In this document: positions 44,702-54,798 of the stretch, in pieces
Numbering within the stretch: position 1 is the first letter of the stretch
Layout: every line of letters begins with the position of its first letter
Assembly (NCBI RefSeq): GCF_009754945.1
Contig: NZ_WPIN01000003.1
Location: 186,001-250,000, forward strand
Direction of reading: 5' to 3'
DNA from: Spirosoma arboris
GTDB taxonomy: Bacteria; Bacteroidota; Bacteroidia; Cytophagales; Spirosomataceae
Length of the DNA stretch: 64,000 nucleotides
Program-made: the position numbers and the translations under genes
Notes under the pieces: model-generated
The model's input: only the letters and a program-made list of their open reading frames with translations
Told to the model about the DNA's origin: nothing
The model's database searches: none

Positions 44702-45394
44702 TCACGAATACCGATCATTTCGCCACGGATAGGCTGTATTCGAGTAGCCACGTTCTTCCCAGAAACCAAGCTGATTTTTAGTCAGAAATTCAATTCGCTT
44801 TATCCACTTAGAGCCTTTCCAGGCATAAAGTTGGGGAGTAATCATACGGAGTGGCCCACCATGTTCACGGGGCAAAGGCTGTCCATCGGCAGTGTGCACA
44901 AGCAGCACATCGGGCTTGAGAGCTTCTTCAAGGGAAACATTCGTTGAATACCCATCATACCCATAACACATAATGTGCGTGGCCGACCCTTTAGGATCGA
45001 CTAAGGCGGCCAAGTCCATAAATCGAACCCCAACCCAAGGAATATCGAGCCGAGACCAGGTGGTAACGCAGTGAAAATCGCTCGTATCTTCCACTTGTGG
45101 CAAAGCCATCAAATCCTTCCATTTAAGTCGAATAGGATGATTGACTTCCCCATCAATGTTGAGTTGCCATTTATCAAGCGGGATATTCGGTTGATAACCC
45201 AAATCTAGAACGGGCCATTTAGTTGTAACTGTCTGTCCAACTGGAACGGCAGGCATACCATGTCGATTTATTAGGCCCGACCCGCGTGGTTTATCATCCA
45301 TTAGGGAAGGTGTATGGGCCATTTTGTCCTCAAACCGACGTTTGAGTTTCATCCGTGCTTCGACAATTCTATCGGTTTTCTCGTTCGCTTCCAT
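44702..45394 (-). CDS. sulfite-oxidase-like molybdopterin oxidoreductase
   Basis: A 230-residue Mo-pterin domain protein of the sulfite oxidase/YedY superfamily. The metal-ligating Cys lies in DFHCVTTWSRLDIPW near residue 110. Further cofactor blocks are MCYGYDGYSTNV and PLPREHGGPLRMITPQLY. It has no Tat signal and no haem domain, and no membrane partner gene is nearby, so it is probably a cytoplasmic stand-alone member of unknown substrate. ATG at 45394 is taken as start; a TTG at 45409 is possible. It is convergent with the GDPD gene. Confidence 0.85.
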   Translation of the reverse strand: MEANEKTDRIVEARMKLKRRFEDKMAHTPSLMDDKPRGSGLINRHGMPAVPVGQTVTTKWPVLDLGYQPNIPLDKWQLNIDGEVNHPIRLKWKDLMALPQVEDTSDFHCVTTWSRLDIPWVGVRFMDLAALVDPKGSATHIMCYGYDGYSTNVSLEEALKPDVLLVHTADGQPLPREHGGPLRMITPQLYAWKGSKWIKRIEFLTKNQLGFWEERGYSNTAYPWRNDRYS

Positions 45395-45499
45395 ATCTCT
45401 ATAAGTCAATTTCGTCCAAAAAAGTTAAAGCGCTCGATTCACATTTTTGTCGGTATTGGCCAGATGACATATTCATACACGGCAGTCTCTATAAGACGA

Positions 45500-46573
45500 C
45501 TAAGAAACCCGTACGTAACTTCCCAGCAGTTTTACTTCGGCAGCGTGGTGATTCAGGATTTCCTGCAAATCAGGATCATTAGCGTGTCCTTCGCATTCGA
45601 GTAGAAACCAGTATTTAAACGTAGCTCCCTCGCGCAGAGGGCGGCTTTCTATTTTAGTGAGGTTAATATTGCGGGTATTAAACTCCTGAAGAAATTCGGC
45701 CAGTACACCCGGCGATTGCGTATTGGGTAGGCGGGCAATCAAGGTGGTTTTATCGTGACCACTCGGTTGATTCACAAAATCTTTTGCCAGAATTAGAAAA
45801 CGTGTTCGGTTTAGATCACTGTCCTCAATGTTGTCGAATAAGACGGGCACATCGAATAATTTGGCGGCAATACCAGAACACACAGCTGCTGTATAGGGCT
45901 GTTGAGAAGCCAGTTTAGCTGCTTTCGATGTCGATTCGACGGGTATTAATTCAGCCTTCAGCTCATCGAAATAGTCATTCAAAAACCGGCTACATTGTCG
46001 GAACGCAATGTCTTTAGAGTAGATATGCGTGATATCAGCCAGGCTTTCTGCCTGCGTAGCAAACGTAAAATGTACTGGAATCTGAATCTCAGCGACAATA
46101 CGAAGGTCTTTTTCGAGGAGTAAATCAATCGCTTCCTCAACAACACCTTCCTGATTATTCTCAATTGGCACGACTCCAAAACGTGCACGCTCAGTTTCAA
46201 CGCTTTCGAACACTGAGCGAATCGTTGACAAAGCCATGTACGTGCTCATAGCCCCAAAACGGCTTTCGGCGGCCTGATGCGTAAAGCTACCTTCTGGGCC
46301 CAGGTAAGCTACCCGTTCGGGTAATTCAAGGTTGCGCGATACGGCAAAAATTTCCAGAAAAATTGCTTCGATAGCAGGCCGATTTAACAGACCATTGTTC
46401 TGCTCATGCAGGCGATCAATAATTTGCTTTTCGCGTTCGGGTCGGTAAATAACGGCATTCGTGGAGCGCTTTAGTTCACCTACCCGACGTACCAGTTCCA
46501 TGCGCTGATTAAGCAATGTCAACAGTTGATCGTCGAGGGTATCAATGTCGTTACGGAGAGACTCTAAAGTCAT
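45500..46573 (-). CDS. pheA: bifunctional chorismate mutase / prephenate dehydratase
   Basis: A 357-residue enzyme that converts chorismate via prephenate to phenylpyruvate for phenylalanine. Domains in order: AroQ-type chorismate mutase (about 1-85: LRNDIDTLDDQLLTLLNQR, PEREKQI), prephenate dehydratase (about 90-270: YLGPEGSFTHQAA, VVPIENNQEG, RFLILAKDF), and a C-terminal ACT domain (LTKIESRPL), the expected site of phenylalanine feedback. It is downstream of parE on the same strand; a stem-loop (46581-46683) fills the gap. Confidence 0.95.
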   Translation of the reverse strand: MTLESLRNDIDTLDDQLLTLLNQRMELVRRVGELKRSTNAVIYRPEREKQIIDRLHEQNNGLLNRPAIEAIFLEIFAVSRNLELPERVAYLGPEGSFTHQAAESRFGAMSTYMALSTIRSVFESVETERARFGVVPIENNQEGVVEEAIDLLLEKDLRIVAEIQIPVHFTFATQAESLADITHIYSKDIAFRQCSRFLNDYFDELKAELIPVESTSKAAKLASQQPYTAAVCSGIAAKLFDVPVLFDNIEDSDLNRTRFLILAKDFVNQPSGHDKTTLIARLPNTQSPGVLAEFLQEFNTRNINLTKIESRPLREGATFKYWFLLECEGHANDPDLQEILNHHAAEVKLLGSYVRVS

Positions 46574-46580
46574 AAAAAAT

Positions 46581-46683
46581 CGTCAGTCAATAGTCGTGAG
46601 TCGCCAAGGGCGGAATAGCCTGCAAATAACGGCTAAAATCCCTAATGATCGCATGGCGACCCCGTAACGACTATTGACTGACG
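46581..46683. repeat. intergenic stem-loop filling the parE-pheA gap
   Basis: Outer arms 46581-46597 and 46667-46683 pair perfectly for 17 bp (CGTCAGTCAATAGTCGT), then continue with a small bulge to TCGCCA/TGGCGA. Words CAGTCAATAGTC resemble those of the 54799-54898 element. It begins 2 nt after the parE stop and ends 7 nt before the pheA ATG. Confidence 0.85.
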
Positions 46684-46685
46684 GC

Positions 46686-48584
46686 TTATACTAATGCGGC
46701 TTCGTCTACGTCTTTTTCGATGCGCAGATTGTCAATAATGAACCGCTGGCGATCGGGCGTATTTTTGCCCATATAATAGCTTAATAATTTAGGAACCGAG
46801 GTTTCCTTTTCCATAATTACGGGTTCCAGCCGCATATTTTCGCCAATAAATAAGCCAAACTCATCAGGCGAAATCTCACCAAGTCCTTTAAATCGGGTGA
46901 TTTCTACCTTTTTACCACCCTTCATTAATTTATCAATAGCATTTTGCTTTTCGTCGTCCGAGTAGCAGTACGTTGTTTCCTTATGATTTTTTGGATTCCG
47001 AACCCGGAACAAAGGCGTTTCGAGAATATACAAATGCCCATTCCGTACTAAGTCAGGAAAAAATTGCAGGAAAAAGGTCAGCATCAACAACCGGATGTGC
47101 ATGCCATCAACATCGGCATCGGTCGCAATGACAATGCGATTGTAGCGCAGCCCGTCCAGCCCTTCTTCAATATCTAAAGCGTGCTGTAGTAGGTTGAACT
47201 CTTCATTTTCATACACTACTTTTTTGGTCAACCCAAAGCAGTTGAGGGGTTTCCCCCGCAAACTAAACACGGCCTGCGACTGCACATTGCGCGATTTGGT
47301 AATGGAACCACTAGCCGAGTCTCCCTCGGTAATAAAGAGCGTAGACTGGTAACGATCATCGGCTTTCAGATCGGGCAGATGGTTACGGCAATCGCGCAAT
47401 TTTTTATTGTGAAGGCTTGCTTTTTTGGCACGATCATTGGCCAATTTTTTAATACCGGCGAGTTCTTTGCGCTCCCGTTCCGACTGCTCGATTCGCTTTT
47501 TGAGGGCGTCGCGCACAGCGGGATTGATGTGCAGGTAATTATCCAGGCGTTCTTTCACAAAATCCTTGACAAATGAACTGACGGACTGAGCATTCTGCTC
47601 AGGCGACATATTTTGCGATCCAAGCTTTGTTTTTGTTTGCGATTCAAAAACAGGTTCCTGAACTCGGATACTCACTGCGGCAATAATTGACGACCTGATG
47701 TCAGATACTTCATAATTCTTATCGAAGTGACGACGGACTGTTTCCACGACAGCTTCTTTGAGCGCATTCAGATGAGTACCTCCCTGAGTTGTGTATTGGC
47801 CGTTTACAAACGAATAATATTCTTCGCCATACTGATTGCCGTGAGTCATGGCAATTTCAAGATCATTCCCTTTCAGATGAATGATTGGGTAACGTAGGGA
47901 GTCCTCATCTTTTTTGGTCTTATCGCGAAGCAGATCAAGCAGACCATTCTGCGAAATATATTTTTGTTTGTTAAACGCAATCGTCAGACCGGCATTCAGA
48001 TAGCAGTAATTCCAGATCATATTTTCCAGAAACTGCGGAATGAAATGAAAATTCTTAAATACGGTATCGTCGGGTTCGAAGCAAATCAACGTGCCGTTTC
48101 GCTCGGCGGTGGAGTCTTCTCCTTTGTTTTTGAGTTCACCCCGCTCGAATTCAGCCCAAACGGTTCGACCTTCCCGGAACGACTGCACTCGAAAATAGGT
48201 GGACAACGCATTGACGGCTTTTGTACCAACGCCGTTAAGGCCCACCGATTTCTGAAACGCACCCGAATCGTATTTGCCACCCGTGTTGATTTTAGATACG
48301 ACTTCGACAACCTTACCAAGTGGGATACCCCGACCGAAGTCACGGACCTCAACCCGATGGTCTGTCACGCGAACTTCGATGGTCTTCCCGAAGCCCATAA
48401 CGTGCTCATCAATACAGTTGTCGATAGTTTCTTTAATAAGAACGTAGATGCCATCGTCGGCAGCTGATCCATCGCCAAGTTTGCCGATGTACATACCTGG
48501 TCTCAGGCGAATGTGCTCGCGCCAATCCAGCGAGCGGATACTGTCTTCATTGTATTGAACTGACTGATTCAGCAATTCTGCCAT
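46686..48584 (-). CDS. parE: DNA topoisomerase IV subunit B (type IIA ATPase subunit)
   Basis: A 632-residue GHKL ATPase subunit that drives strand passage with the ParC subunit to decatenate chromosomes. Features: [13 protein letters not shown] (Mg/ATP-binding N box), [26 protein letters not shown] (ATP lid), QTKTKLGS (transducer Lys), TOPRIM blocks [12 protein letters not shown] and [13 protein letters not shown]. The Gly-Ala-Phe variant and length of about 630 favour ParE over GyrB, but GyrB cannot be fully excluded. No parC is adjacent in the window. It is divergent from the SLBB gene. Confidence 0.9.
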   Translation of the reverse strand: MAELLNQSVQYNEDSIRSLDWREHIRLRPGMYIGKLGDGSAADDGIYVLIKETIDNCIDEHVMGFGKTIEVRVTDHRVEVRDFGRGIPLGKVVEVVSKINTGGKYDSGAFQKSVGLNGVGTKAVNALSTYFRVQSFREGRTVWAEFERGELKNKGEDSTAERNGTLICFEPDDTVFKNFHFIPQFLENMIWNYCYLNAGLTIAFNKQKYISQNGLLDLLRDKTKKDEDSLRYPIIHLKGNDLEIAMTHGNQYGEEYYSFVNGQYTTQGGTHLNALKEAVVETVRRHFDKNYEVSDIRSSIIAAVSIRVQEPVFESQTKTKLGSQNMSPEQNAQSVSSFVKDFVKERLDNYLHINPAVRDALKKRIEQSERERKELAGIKKLANDRAKKASLHNKKLRDCRNHLPDLKADDRYQSTLFITEGDSASGSITKSRNVQSQAVFSLRGKPLNCFGLTKKVVYENEEFNLLQHALDIEEGLDGLRYNRIVIATDADVDGMHIRLLMLTFFLQFFPDLVRNGHLYILETPLFRVRNPKNHKETTYCYSDDEKQNAIDKLMKGGKKVEITRFKGLGEISPDEFGLFIGENMRLEPVIMEKETSVPKLLSYYMGKNTPDRQRFIIDNLRIEKDVDEAALV

Positions 48585-48833
48585 AGAGCGTTACTAACTA
48601 ATAGACTAAAAAGGGCGGTTACGTAGCGTATTACCCAAAACCAAACATCGGAAAAATTATACCTTGTATAATCAAGGGTATAAAAATTACCGCTCAAAAG
48701 GAAACTATTTATAATCCAACAAAAGTTCGCTTACTTTGCCGGCTGAACTGTCCTGTGTACTACATAACCTGTCCGTACGTTAGATACAGGTATTCGCCCT
48801 CATCGTTTGCGAGCTGTTCGACATCTTAAAAAT

Positions 48834-51404
48834 ATGCAAAAATCAGTAAAAATGCACGTCTTGCCGCTATTTTTTTTTCTTCGTGTGGCAACCCGTTTAC
48901 AACGTAAATTCCGCGTTACTTTAGCCCTTCTGCTGGTAGTTATCGTAGGCCTAACAACTCAAGCGCAAATCGTCCCTTCGACGGGAGCAGGAGCGACACC
49001 AGCCTCCGGATTGCCTAGTAGCACACCAGCAGCACCGGGCAAAGGGGCTCTTCCAGCAGGGGTTAATATAAATAATTTACCTGCCGGTGTTCAACAGCAG
49101 CTTAATCAACGAACGGGTCAGGGAGCAACCAATGGGCGTACTGCAACACCCGGAACAACCCAAACGCCAACGGGGAATGATTTTTCTCAGAAAGGAGATA
49201 CCGTCCTACAGGGATTAACGGATAAGGAAGTCGCGGCAGAAAATGTTAGGCGGGCACGGAATCGAGAGTTGACGGAAAGACGGGAGAAATTGTTCGGCTA
49301 TGCGCTATTCAATGACCCCACTATGGCGACAACGTTTCAGCCTAATATAAACATCGCTACACCCCGCAATTACAACCTTGGACCAGGCGATGAGCTAAAC
49401 ATCCAGATGTACGGCTACTCAGTTGGTGATTTTTCTCAGAAAATATCCCCGGAAGGTTACGTTTATATTTCTGGCCAGACAGGTATTGGGCCTATTTTCG
49501 TAACAGGTTTAAGCATTGATGAAGCGAAAAAACGGTTGATAAGCCGGATGTCGGCCAAGTTTGTAGGCCTTCGTACCTCTTCGTATGGGGCACAGAATAC
49601 CTTTCTGGAAGTTTCGTTAGGGAATATTCGGAGTATCCGGGTCACTGTAACGGGCGATGCCGTGCGACCGGGCACCTATACGATGTCGGGGCTTTCGACA
49701 GTTATGAACGCTATTTACCAGGCTGGTGGCCCCAACGATATTGGTTCATTTCGTAAGGTTCAGCTCATTCGGAACAACCGCGTGATGGCAACACTCGACC
49801 TCTATGATTACCTGCTAAATGGTATTCAGCGGAACGATATACGGTTGCAGGATAATGACAACATTCGGTTTACAACCTATATTGAACGGGTTGAGATTAA
49901 CGGAGCTGTTAAGCGGTCGAATATTTTCGAAATGCTTCAGGGCGAAACGCTGGAACGTCTCCTGTTCTACGCGGGCGACTTCACGTCAAATGCATATAAA
50001 AATCGGCTTCAGCTAACGCGACTGACCGACCGGGAATTAAAATTCATGGATGTGACCGTTCCCGAATTCAAAACGTTTGTCATGCAGGATGGTGATGTTA
50101 TTACCGTTGAACGACTCTTAAACCGCTTTGAAAATAAGCTAACAATCGAGGGGGCAGTATACCGTCCTGGTGAGTATTCGCTGGATAATAATAAAACACT
50201 GAAGCAACTTATAGCCTCTGCGGAAGGGCTAAAAGGGGATGCGTTTACAGGTCGTATTACCATTAGCCGCACTCGGGAAGATCTCGCGATGGAAAACCTT
50301 TCCATCAATCTAGCCAACATTATGGCTGGCACAGAGCCCGACATTCCCTTACAACGCGAAGATCAGGTTATCATTCCATCGCGTTTCCAACTGGCTCAGG
50401 CGGCAACCATTTCTGTGACAGGTGAAGTAAATAGCATAGATACCGATATGCCCTATATGGCGAATATGACGCTGAACGACGCGCTCATCCGAACGGGTGG
50501 TCTAAAGGAGTCGGCTGCCGCTTCGCTTGTTGAAGTGATCCGCCGGAAGAAAGACGTAGATCCCCGTTCGCCTTCCGCCCAGATTGCCACAATTTATCGC
50601 TTTAACGTTAATCGTGATTTATCGATCAACTCAGATGAAAACAAGAATTTCACCTTAGAGCCATTCGATCAGATTATTGTACGCCGGTCGCCCAACTACT
50701 CCGTTCAAACCTATGCGACTGTCGCCGGAGAAGTTATCCTTCCTGGATCTTATGCCATCATCAGTAAGGATCAGAAAATTTCGGATCTCGTTAATCAAGC
50801 TGGTGGCCTTACTCCACAAGCCTACGTAGAAGGAGCAACGCTGGTTCGACCCGTGAAGCTAAGTGCGGAGGAATTACGTCGTAAGCAACGTGCCATTGAA
50901 GATGTTGCAGACAATGCTTCGAAATCGGTGGTTGAAGCTGAAGTAATCTCCCCCAACTCGGTTGAGTCGATTAATATCAATTTAAAGAAGATTTTGGCGA
51001 AACCAGGTTCATCCGAAGATATTCTGCTTCAGGAAGGCGATACATTGCGCATCCCTAAATTACTCGAAACGGTGCGCATTGAGGGTGAAGTTCAATTACC
51101 TAAAACGGTGAAATATCGGAGTGGACAGAACTTCCAGGACTACATCTCCGAAACAGGGGGGTTCACAACGAAATCGCAGCGCCGGAGATCGTTTATTGTC
51201 TACGCCAATGGCTCGGTCGATCGGACCCGCAAGTTTATGTTCTTCAACGTGTATCCACGTGTTGAGCCGGGTGCAGAAATCATCGTTCCCCGACGAACAA
51301 GCGTACCATTGACCGCTCAACAGGTACTGACGTCAACGGTTGGTGTTGCTGGCTCTTTACTGACGCTCATCACCACTATTTTATTGATTACCCGCATTAA
51401 CTAA
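48834..51404 (+). CDS. SLBB-domain polysaccharide export protein (Wza/KpsD-like)
   Basis: A secreted protein of about 856 residues. After an N-terminal hydrophobic signal (LALLLVVIVGLTTQA) comes a low-complexity Pro/Ala/Thr/Gly linker of about 100 residues. Then comes a Poly_export domain (YNLGPGDELNIQMYGYS) and repeated SLBB domains (SIRVTVTGDAVRPGTYTM, KLTIEGAVYRPGEYSL, TYATVAGEVILPGSY, VRIEGEVQLPKTVKY). One C-terminal hydrophobic segment closes it. It should form the outer-membrane exit channel of the locus. ATG 48834 is chosen; TTG 48807 and ATG 48852 are alternatives. TTACTTTG at 48731 is one base from the -7 consensus. Confidence 0.9.
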   Translation: MQKSVKMHVLPLFFFLRVATRLQRKFRVTLALLLVVIVGLTTQAQIVPSTGAGATPASGLPSSTPAAPGKGALPAGVNINNLPAGVQQQLNQRTGQGATNGRTATPGTTQTPTGNDFSQKGDTVLQGLTDKEVAAENVRRARNRELTERREKLFGYALFNDPTMATTFQPNINIATPRNYNLGPGDELNIQMYGYSVGDFSQKISPEGYVYISGQTGIGPIFVTGLSIDEAKKRLISRMSAKFVGLRTSSYGAQNTFLEVSLGNIRSIRVTVTGDAVRPGTYTMSGLSTVMNAIYQAGGPNDIGSFRKVQLIRNNRVMATLDLYDYLLNGIQRNDIRLQDNDNIRFTTYIERVEINGAVKRSNIFEMLQGETLERLLFYAGDFTSNAYKNRLQLTRLTDRELKFMDVTVPEFKTFVMQDGDVITVERLLNRFENKLTIEGAVYRPGEYSLDNNKTLKQLIASAEGLKGDAFTGRITISRTREDLAMENLSINLANIMAGTEPDIPLQREDQVIIPSRFQLAQAATISVTGEVNSIDTDMPYMANMTLNDALIRTGGLKESAAASLVEVIRRKKDVDPRSPSAQIATIYRFNVNRDLSINSDENKNFTLEPFDQIIVRRSPNYSVQTYATVAGEVILPGSYAIISKDQKISDLVNQAGGLTPQAYVEGATLVRPVKLSAEELRRKQRAIEDVADNASKSVVEAEVISPNSVESININLKKILAKPGSSEDILLQEGDTLRIPKLLETVRIEGEVQLPKTVKYRSGQNFQDYISETGGFTTKSQRRRSFIVYANGSVDRTRKFMFFNVYPRVEPGAEIIVPRRTSVPLTAQQVLTSTVGVAGSLLTLITTILLITRIN

Positions 51405-51422
51405 AACAGGTCTTTCCAATAC

Positions 51423-52541
51423 ATGGCTTCTAGTAACTTAACAGATACAAACACTCCCAGCCCTTTGGTAACGGCCCGATCATTACCACCCGATCAAATT
51501 TCACCAAAGGCGGTTGTCTTACGCGTTTTACAGGTAAAAAACGTATTTCGACGCAACTGGAAACTGTTAGTCATCCTAATCGCCCTCGGGTCGGCAATTG
51601 GTCTTATCTATGACCTGATGCACAAGAAAAGAATCACGTATACAGGATCGATCATGTTCAATCTTGGCGGTGGTTCATCAGGTAATGGGTTTGGCGAACT
51701 GGGACAATTAGCCGGTGCCTTTGGCCTAAGTTCCGGGGCTCCGGATGCGAATATTTTCGTTGGCGATAACTTCTTAATTTATGCCCAGTCACGACCAGTC
51801 GTTGAAAAAACCCTGATGCAACATGATACCATTCGGGGCAAAGACACACTGCTTGTCAATTATTATATTCGCCACAGTGGTATTCGCGATAAAGAATGGG
51901 AAGACAATGACACATTGCGTGCCTTTTATTTTAAAAAGTCAAAGAAACCTGAAGAATACAACAAACTGGAGCAGATCGCTATGGCCGACATTTACGGCCG
52001 CATTAAAGGAGAAATAGCCATTAAGCAGCCTGAGCGTAAATCGTCATTTATGGAGCTGAGTTGCTTTATGGAAGATGAGTTACTGACAGCGACCTTCCTT
52101 TCCCGCCACCTCAAAACAATTGAAGAAGATTATCAGCGGAAGCAAACCAAGAAAACCCGTGAGATGTATGATATGCTTAATTCACGGGCAGATTCGATTG
52201 CCAGAATTCTAAATGGTACCGAAAATCAGCTGGCCCAATTCATGGATCAGAATCAGCAGGTCGTAGTGGCACAGGCGCGTATTAAGGAAAATAAGTTGTC
52301 TCGAAACTCAACATTCCTGACCACTCTGTATTATCAGGCATTACAACAGGCCGATAATATGCGGTTATCGCTTATTCGGGAAACTCCCCTCTTTACGATT
52401 ATCGAGCCAGTTAGTCTGCCGCTATTCCGGGAAGTACTCAGCACACAAGGGTTACAGATTGGTAGTGTCATCTCGTTTATTCTTGCTATTATTATAATCT
52501 TCATCCGAGAAACCTACCGCTCCATTATGAGGGAAGAGTAA
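51423..52541 (+). CDS. chain-length determinant / PCP-family protein
   Basis: A 372-residue inner-membrane protein with helices near 42-62 (LLVILIALGSAIGLIYDL) and near 340-362 (IGSVISFILAIIIIFIRE) around a periplasmic coiled-coil-rich body. This is the plan of Wzz/KpsE polysaccharide co-polymerases, which link export or chain length to the outer-membrane channel. It starts 18 bp after the SLBB gene and precedes the ABC permease gene, matching a capsule-type module. No tyrosine kinase domain is fused. Confidence 0.86.
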   Translation: MASSNLTDTNTPSPLVTARSLPPDQISPKAVVLRVLQVKNVFRRNWKLLVILIALGSAIGLIYDLMHKKRITYTGSIMFNLGGGSSGNGFGELGQLAGAFGLSSGAPDANIFVGDNFLIYAQSRPVVEKTLMQHDTIRGKDTLLVNYYIRHSGIRDKEWEDNDTLRAFYFKKSKKPEEYNKLEQIAMADIYGRIKGEIAIKQPERKSSFMELSCFMEDELLTATFLSRHLKTIEEDYQRKQTKKTREMYDMLNSRADSIARILNGTENQLAQFMDQNQQVVVAQARIKENKLSRNSTFLTTLYYQALQQADNMRLSLIRETPLFTIIEPVSLPLFREVLSTQGLQIGSVISFILAIIIIFIRETYRSIMREE

Positions 52542-52597
52542 ACGTTGTTGATTAACTAACCAGCAGAACGATCCTGTTACCAATCTATTAACTGACT

Positions 52598-53437
52598 TTG
52601 AAAACCCACGAAGTAATTATTCAGCCTGGTCGCTCAGAGCGGCATTATTGGCGAGACCTGTGGCGCAATCGGGAACTGATGTATATCTTATCGATGCGCG
52701 ACGTGTCTGTTCGTTATAAACAAACGGCACTTGGCACAGCCTGGGGGCTCATTCGCCCACTGACAACCATGCTGATTATGGTGTTCGTCTTCAGTAAAAT
52801 TGCCAAACTACCTGCCGACCCAGGAGTTCCTTATCCGCTAATGGTGCTGGGCGGCATTACCGTCTGGACATTTTTTTCAACCGCTTTTACTCAAATTAGC
52901 AATAGCGTAACGCTAAATTCGAACTTAGTCACCAAAGTTTACTTCCCACGGCTAATTATGCCCATAAGCTCAATAGCCGTTAGTTTTGTTGACTTTCTGG
53001 TTTCGCTGGGCCTGTTTATTCTTCTAGCTATCTGGTATCGATTCATACCTGACTGGCATTTGCTTTTACTGCCTGCCTTCATTGTTTTAGCTTTATTGGC
53101 GTCGTTCGCATTTGGGCTTTTCTTTGCCGCTGTCAATGTCAAGTTTCGCGATATAGGCCAGCTTATTCCATTCATTGTACAGGTTGGTTTTTATGTTTGC
53201 CCAATTGCTTACAGTAGCCGACTTGTTTCCGAGAAAGCAAATGAATGGTGGGCGCCTTTTTACTGGCTCAATCCTATGGTTGGCATTATCGACGGCTTTC
53301 GTTGGTCATTACTCGGCGAAAAAGCGTACTTTAATCTCCATAGTTTACTCCTGTCTGTCAGTATAGTGGCCGTGTGTTTAACATTGTCATTGTACTTTTT
53401 TCGGAAGCGGGAGAATACCTTTGTAGATGATATTTAA
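52598..53437 (+). CDS. ABC-2 type polysaccharide exporter permease (Wzm/KpsM-like)
   Basis: A 279-residue permease with about six helices. The N-terminal RDLWRNRELMYILSMRDVSVRYKQTALGTAWG is the typical cytoplasmic lead of the Wzm/TagG group, and WLNPMVGIIDGFRW is the conserved C-terminal block. It moves a lipid-linked glycan across the inner membrane with its ATPase partner (53534). Start is TTG at 52598, since no upstream ATG fits. A stem-loop separates it from the ATPase gene. Confidence 0.9.
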   Translation: MKTHEVIIQPGRSERHYWRDLWRNRELMYILSMRDVSVRYKQTALGTAWGLIRPLTTMLIMVFVFSKIAKLPADPGVPYPLMVLGGITVWTFFSTAFTQISNSVTLNSNLVTKVYFPRLIMPISSIAVSFVDFLVSLGLFILLAIWYRFIPDWHLLLLPAFIVLALLASFAFGLFFAAVNVKFRDIGQLIPFIVQVGFYVCPIAYSSRLVSEKANEWWAPFYWLNPMVGIIDGFRWSLLGEKAYFNLHSLLLSVSIVAVCLTLSLYFFRKRENTFVDDI

Positions 53438-53445
53438 TTTAGTTG

Positions 53446-53515
53446 GTAAGTTAGTAAGTTGATAAGTGGCTGACGCATGCTATGGCTCCATCTACTTATC
53501 AACTTACTAACTTAC
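53446..53515. repeat. intergenic stem-loop, perfect 22-bp arms
   Basis: Arms 53446-53467 and 53494-53515; loop 26 nt. Words GTAAGTTAGTAAGTTG and apex AAGTGGCTGACGCA match the element at 31252-31340, so these two are related copies. It starts 8 nt after the permease stop codon and ends 18 nt before the ATPase ATG. Confidence 0.93.
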
Positions 53516-53533
53516 TGACTTACCGACTGAACC

Positions 53534-54787
53534 ATGTCTGTTATCACTGTCGAAAATATAAGTAAGCAATACATCATTGACCATCAAAAGGGCAAGGGTG
53601 CCAATACGTTACGCGATGTCCTGACGGAAAATTTCCGGTCGATGTTTGGCAAAAAGGCAAAGAATTCCGTCACCCACGAGGAGTTTTGGGCATTACGTGA
53701 CGTAAATTTTTCGATTGAACAGGGTGATCGAGTCGGGCTCGTTGGGCATAATGGCGCCGGAAAATCGACGATGCTCAAAATTCTGAGCAAAATTATCCAA
53801 CCGACCACTGGCACAGTGCGTATTCGGGGGCGGGTAGCCAGTTTGCTGGAAGTAGGAACGGGTTTTCACCCAGAACTAACGGGCCGGGAAAACATCTTTC
53901 TGAATGGTTCATTGCTGGGCATGAGCCGCAGCGAAATCAGGAAGCAGTTCGACGAAATTGTTGCCTTCGCCGGGGTTGAAAAATTTCTGGACACACCCGT
54001 CAAACGTTATTCATCTGGTATGTATGTTCGGCTGGGGTTTGCTATATCTGCCCACCTTGATCCTGAAATTATGATTGTGGATGAAGTGCTGGCCGTGGGT
54101 GATGCAGAGTTTCAGAAAAAAAGCCTCGGTAAAATGCGGGATAACTCCGCTAGCGGCCGAACTGTCATCTTTGTTAGTCATAACCTAACTGCCGTACAAG
54201 CGCTCTGCAACAAGACATTTTATTTTGAAAAAGGGCGTTTGATTGAGCAAGGTGAGACGAATCAGGTTATTGCTTCTTACCTGAGTAAGGTTTCTAAAAC
54301 GCGCCTGCTCCGTCAATGGGATACACCTGAAGAAGCGCCAGGAAATGATCTGGTGCGTGTTCGCCGGATTGAATTGATTCCAGACTATCAGGATAACCTG
54401 ACCCACATCGACGTCCGGACTTCGATGAAGTTTCAGTTTGAATTCTGGAATCAAATGGACCATGCCAACCTGAATTTAAGCTTACACCTTAATTCACTTA
54501 CAGGCGAGTGCATTTTTAACATTGGTACTCAATCGCAACCCTATGGCAAAGGCCTGATTGCGGCCGAATGTACCATTCCGGGCTATTTCCTGAACGATGG
54601 TTCCTATACCATTTCGATAATGATCGTTAAGGATACGGTTACACCACTCTATGTTATGGAAGAAGGCATTACCTTTGATGTTGAGGATTATCGCGAAGGA
54701 ATCGCCTGGTACGGAAAATGGCCAGGCTACGTTCGGCCGCAGTTCCCTTTTCAAATCAAAATGCTGGAACCCGTTGTCAGTGACTAG
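53534..54787 (+). CDS. ABC exporter ATPase with C-terminal glycan-binding domain (Wzt-like)
   Basis: A 417-residue ATPase. Walker A GHNGAGKST near residue 74, signature RYSSGMYVRLGFA, Walker B IMIVDEVLAVGD and the switch His in FVSHN are all present. Residues about 265-417 form a beta-rich domain like Wzt C-terminal modules that recognise the glycan's reducing or non-reducing end modification. This suggests the exported polymer carries a terminal mark. Partner of the permease at 52598. Confidence 0.93.
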   Translation: MSVITVENISKQYIIDHQKGKGANTLRDVLTENFRSMFGKKAKNSVTHEEFWALRDVNFSIEQGDRVGLVGHNGAGKSTMLKILSKIIQPTTGTVRIRGRVASLLEVGTGFHPELTGRENIFLNGSLLGMSRSEIRKQFDEIVAFAGVEKFLDTPVKRYSSGMYVRLGFAISAHLDPEIMIVDEVLAVGDAEFQKKSLGKMRDNSASGRTVIFVSHNLTAVQALCNKTFYFEKGRLIEQGETNQVIASYLSKVSKTRLLRQWDTPEEAPGNDLVRVRRIELIPDYQDNLTHIDVRTSMKFQFEFWNQMDHANLNLSLHLNSLTGECIFNIGTQSQPYGKGLIAAECTIPGYFLNDGSYTISIMIVKDTVTPLYVMEEGITFDVEDYREGIAWYGKWPGYVRPQFPFQIKMLEPVVSD

Positions 54788-54798
54788 TAAACAGGTTC

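Noticed and set aside
47964..48467. Open frame of 167 codons on the plus strand
   Set aside because: Antisense to the well-conserved ATPase region of parE; no features of its own.
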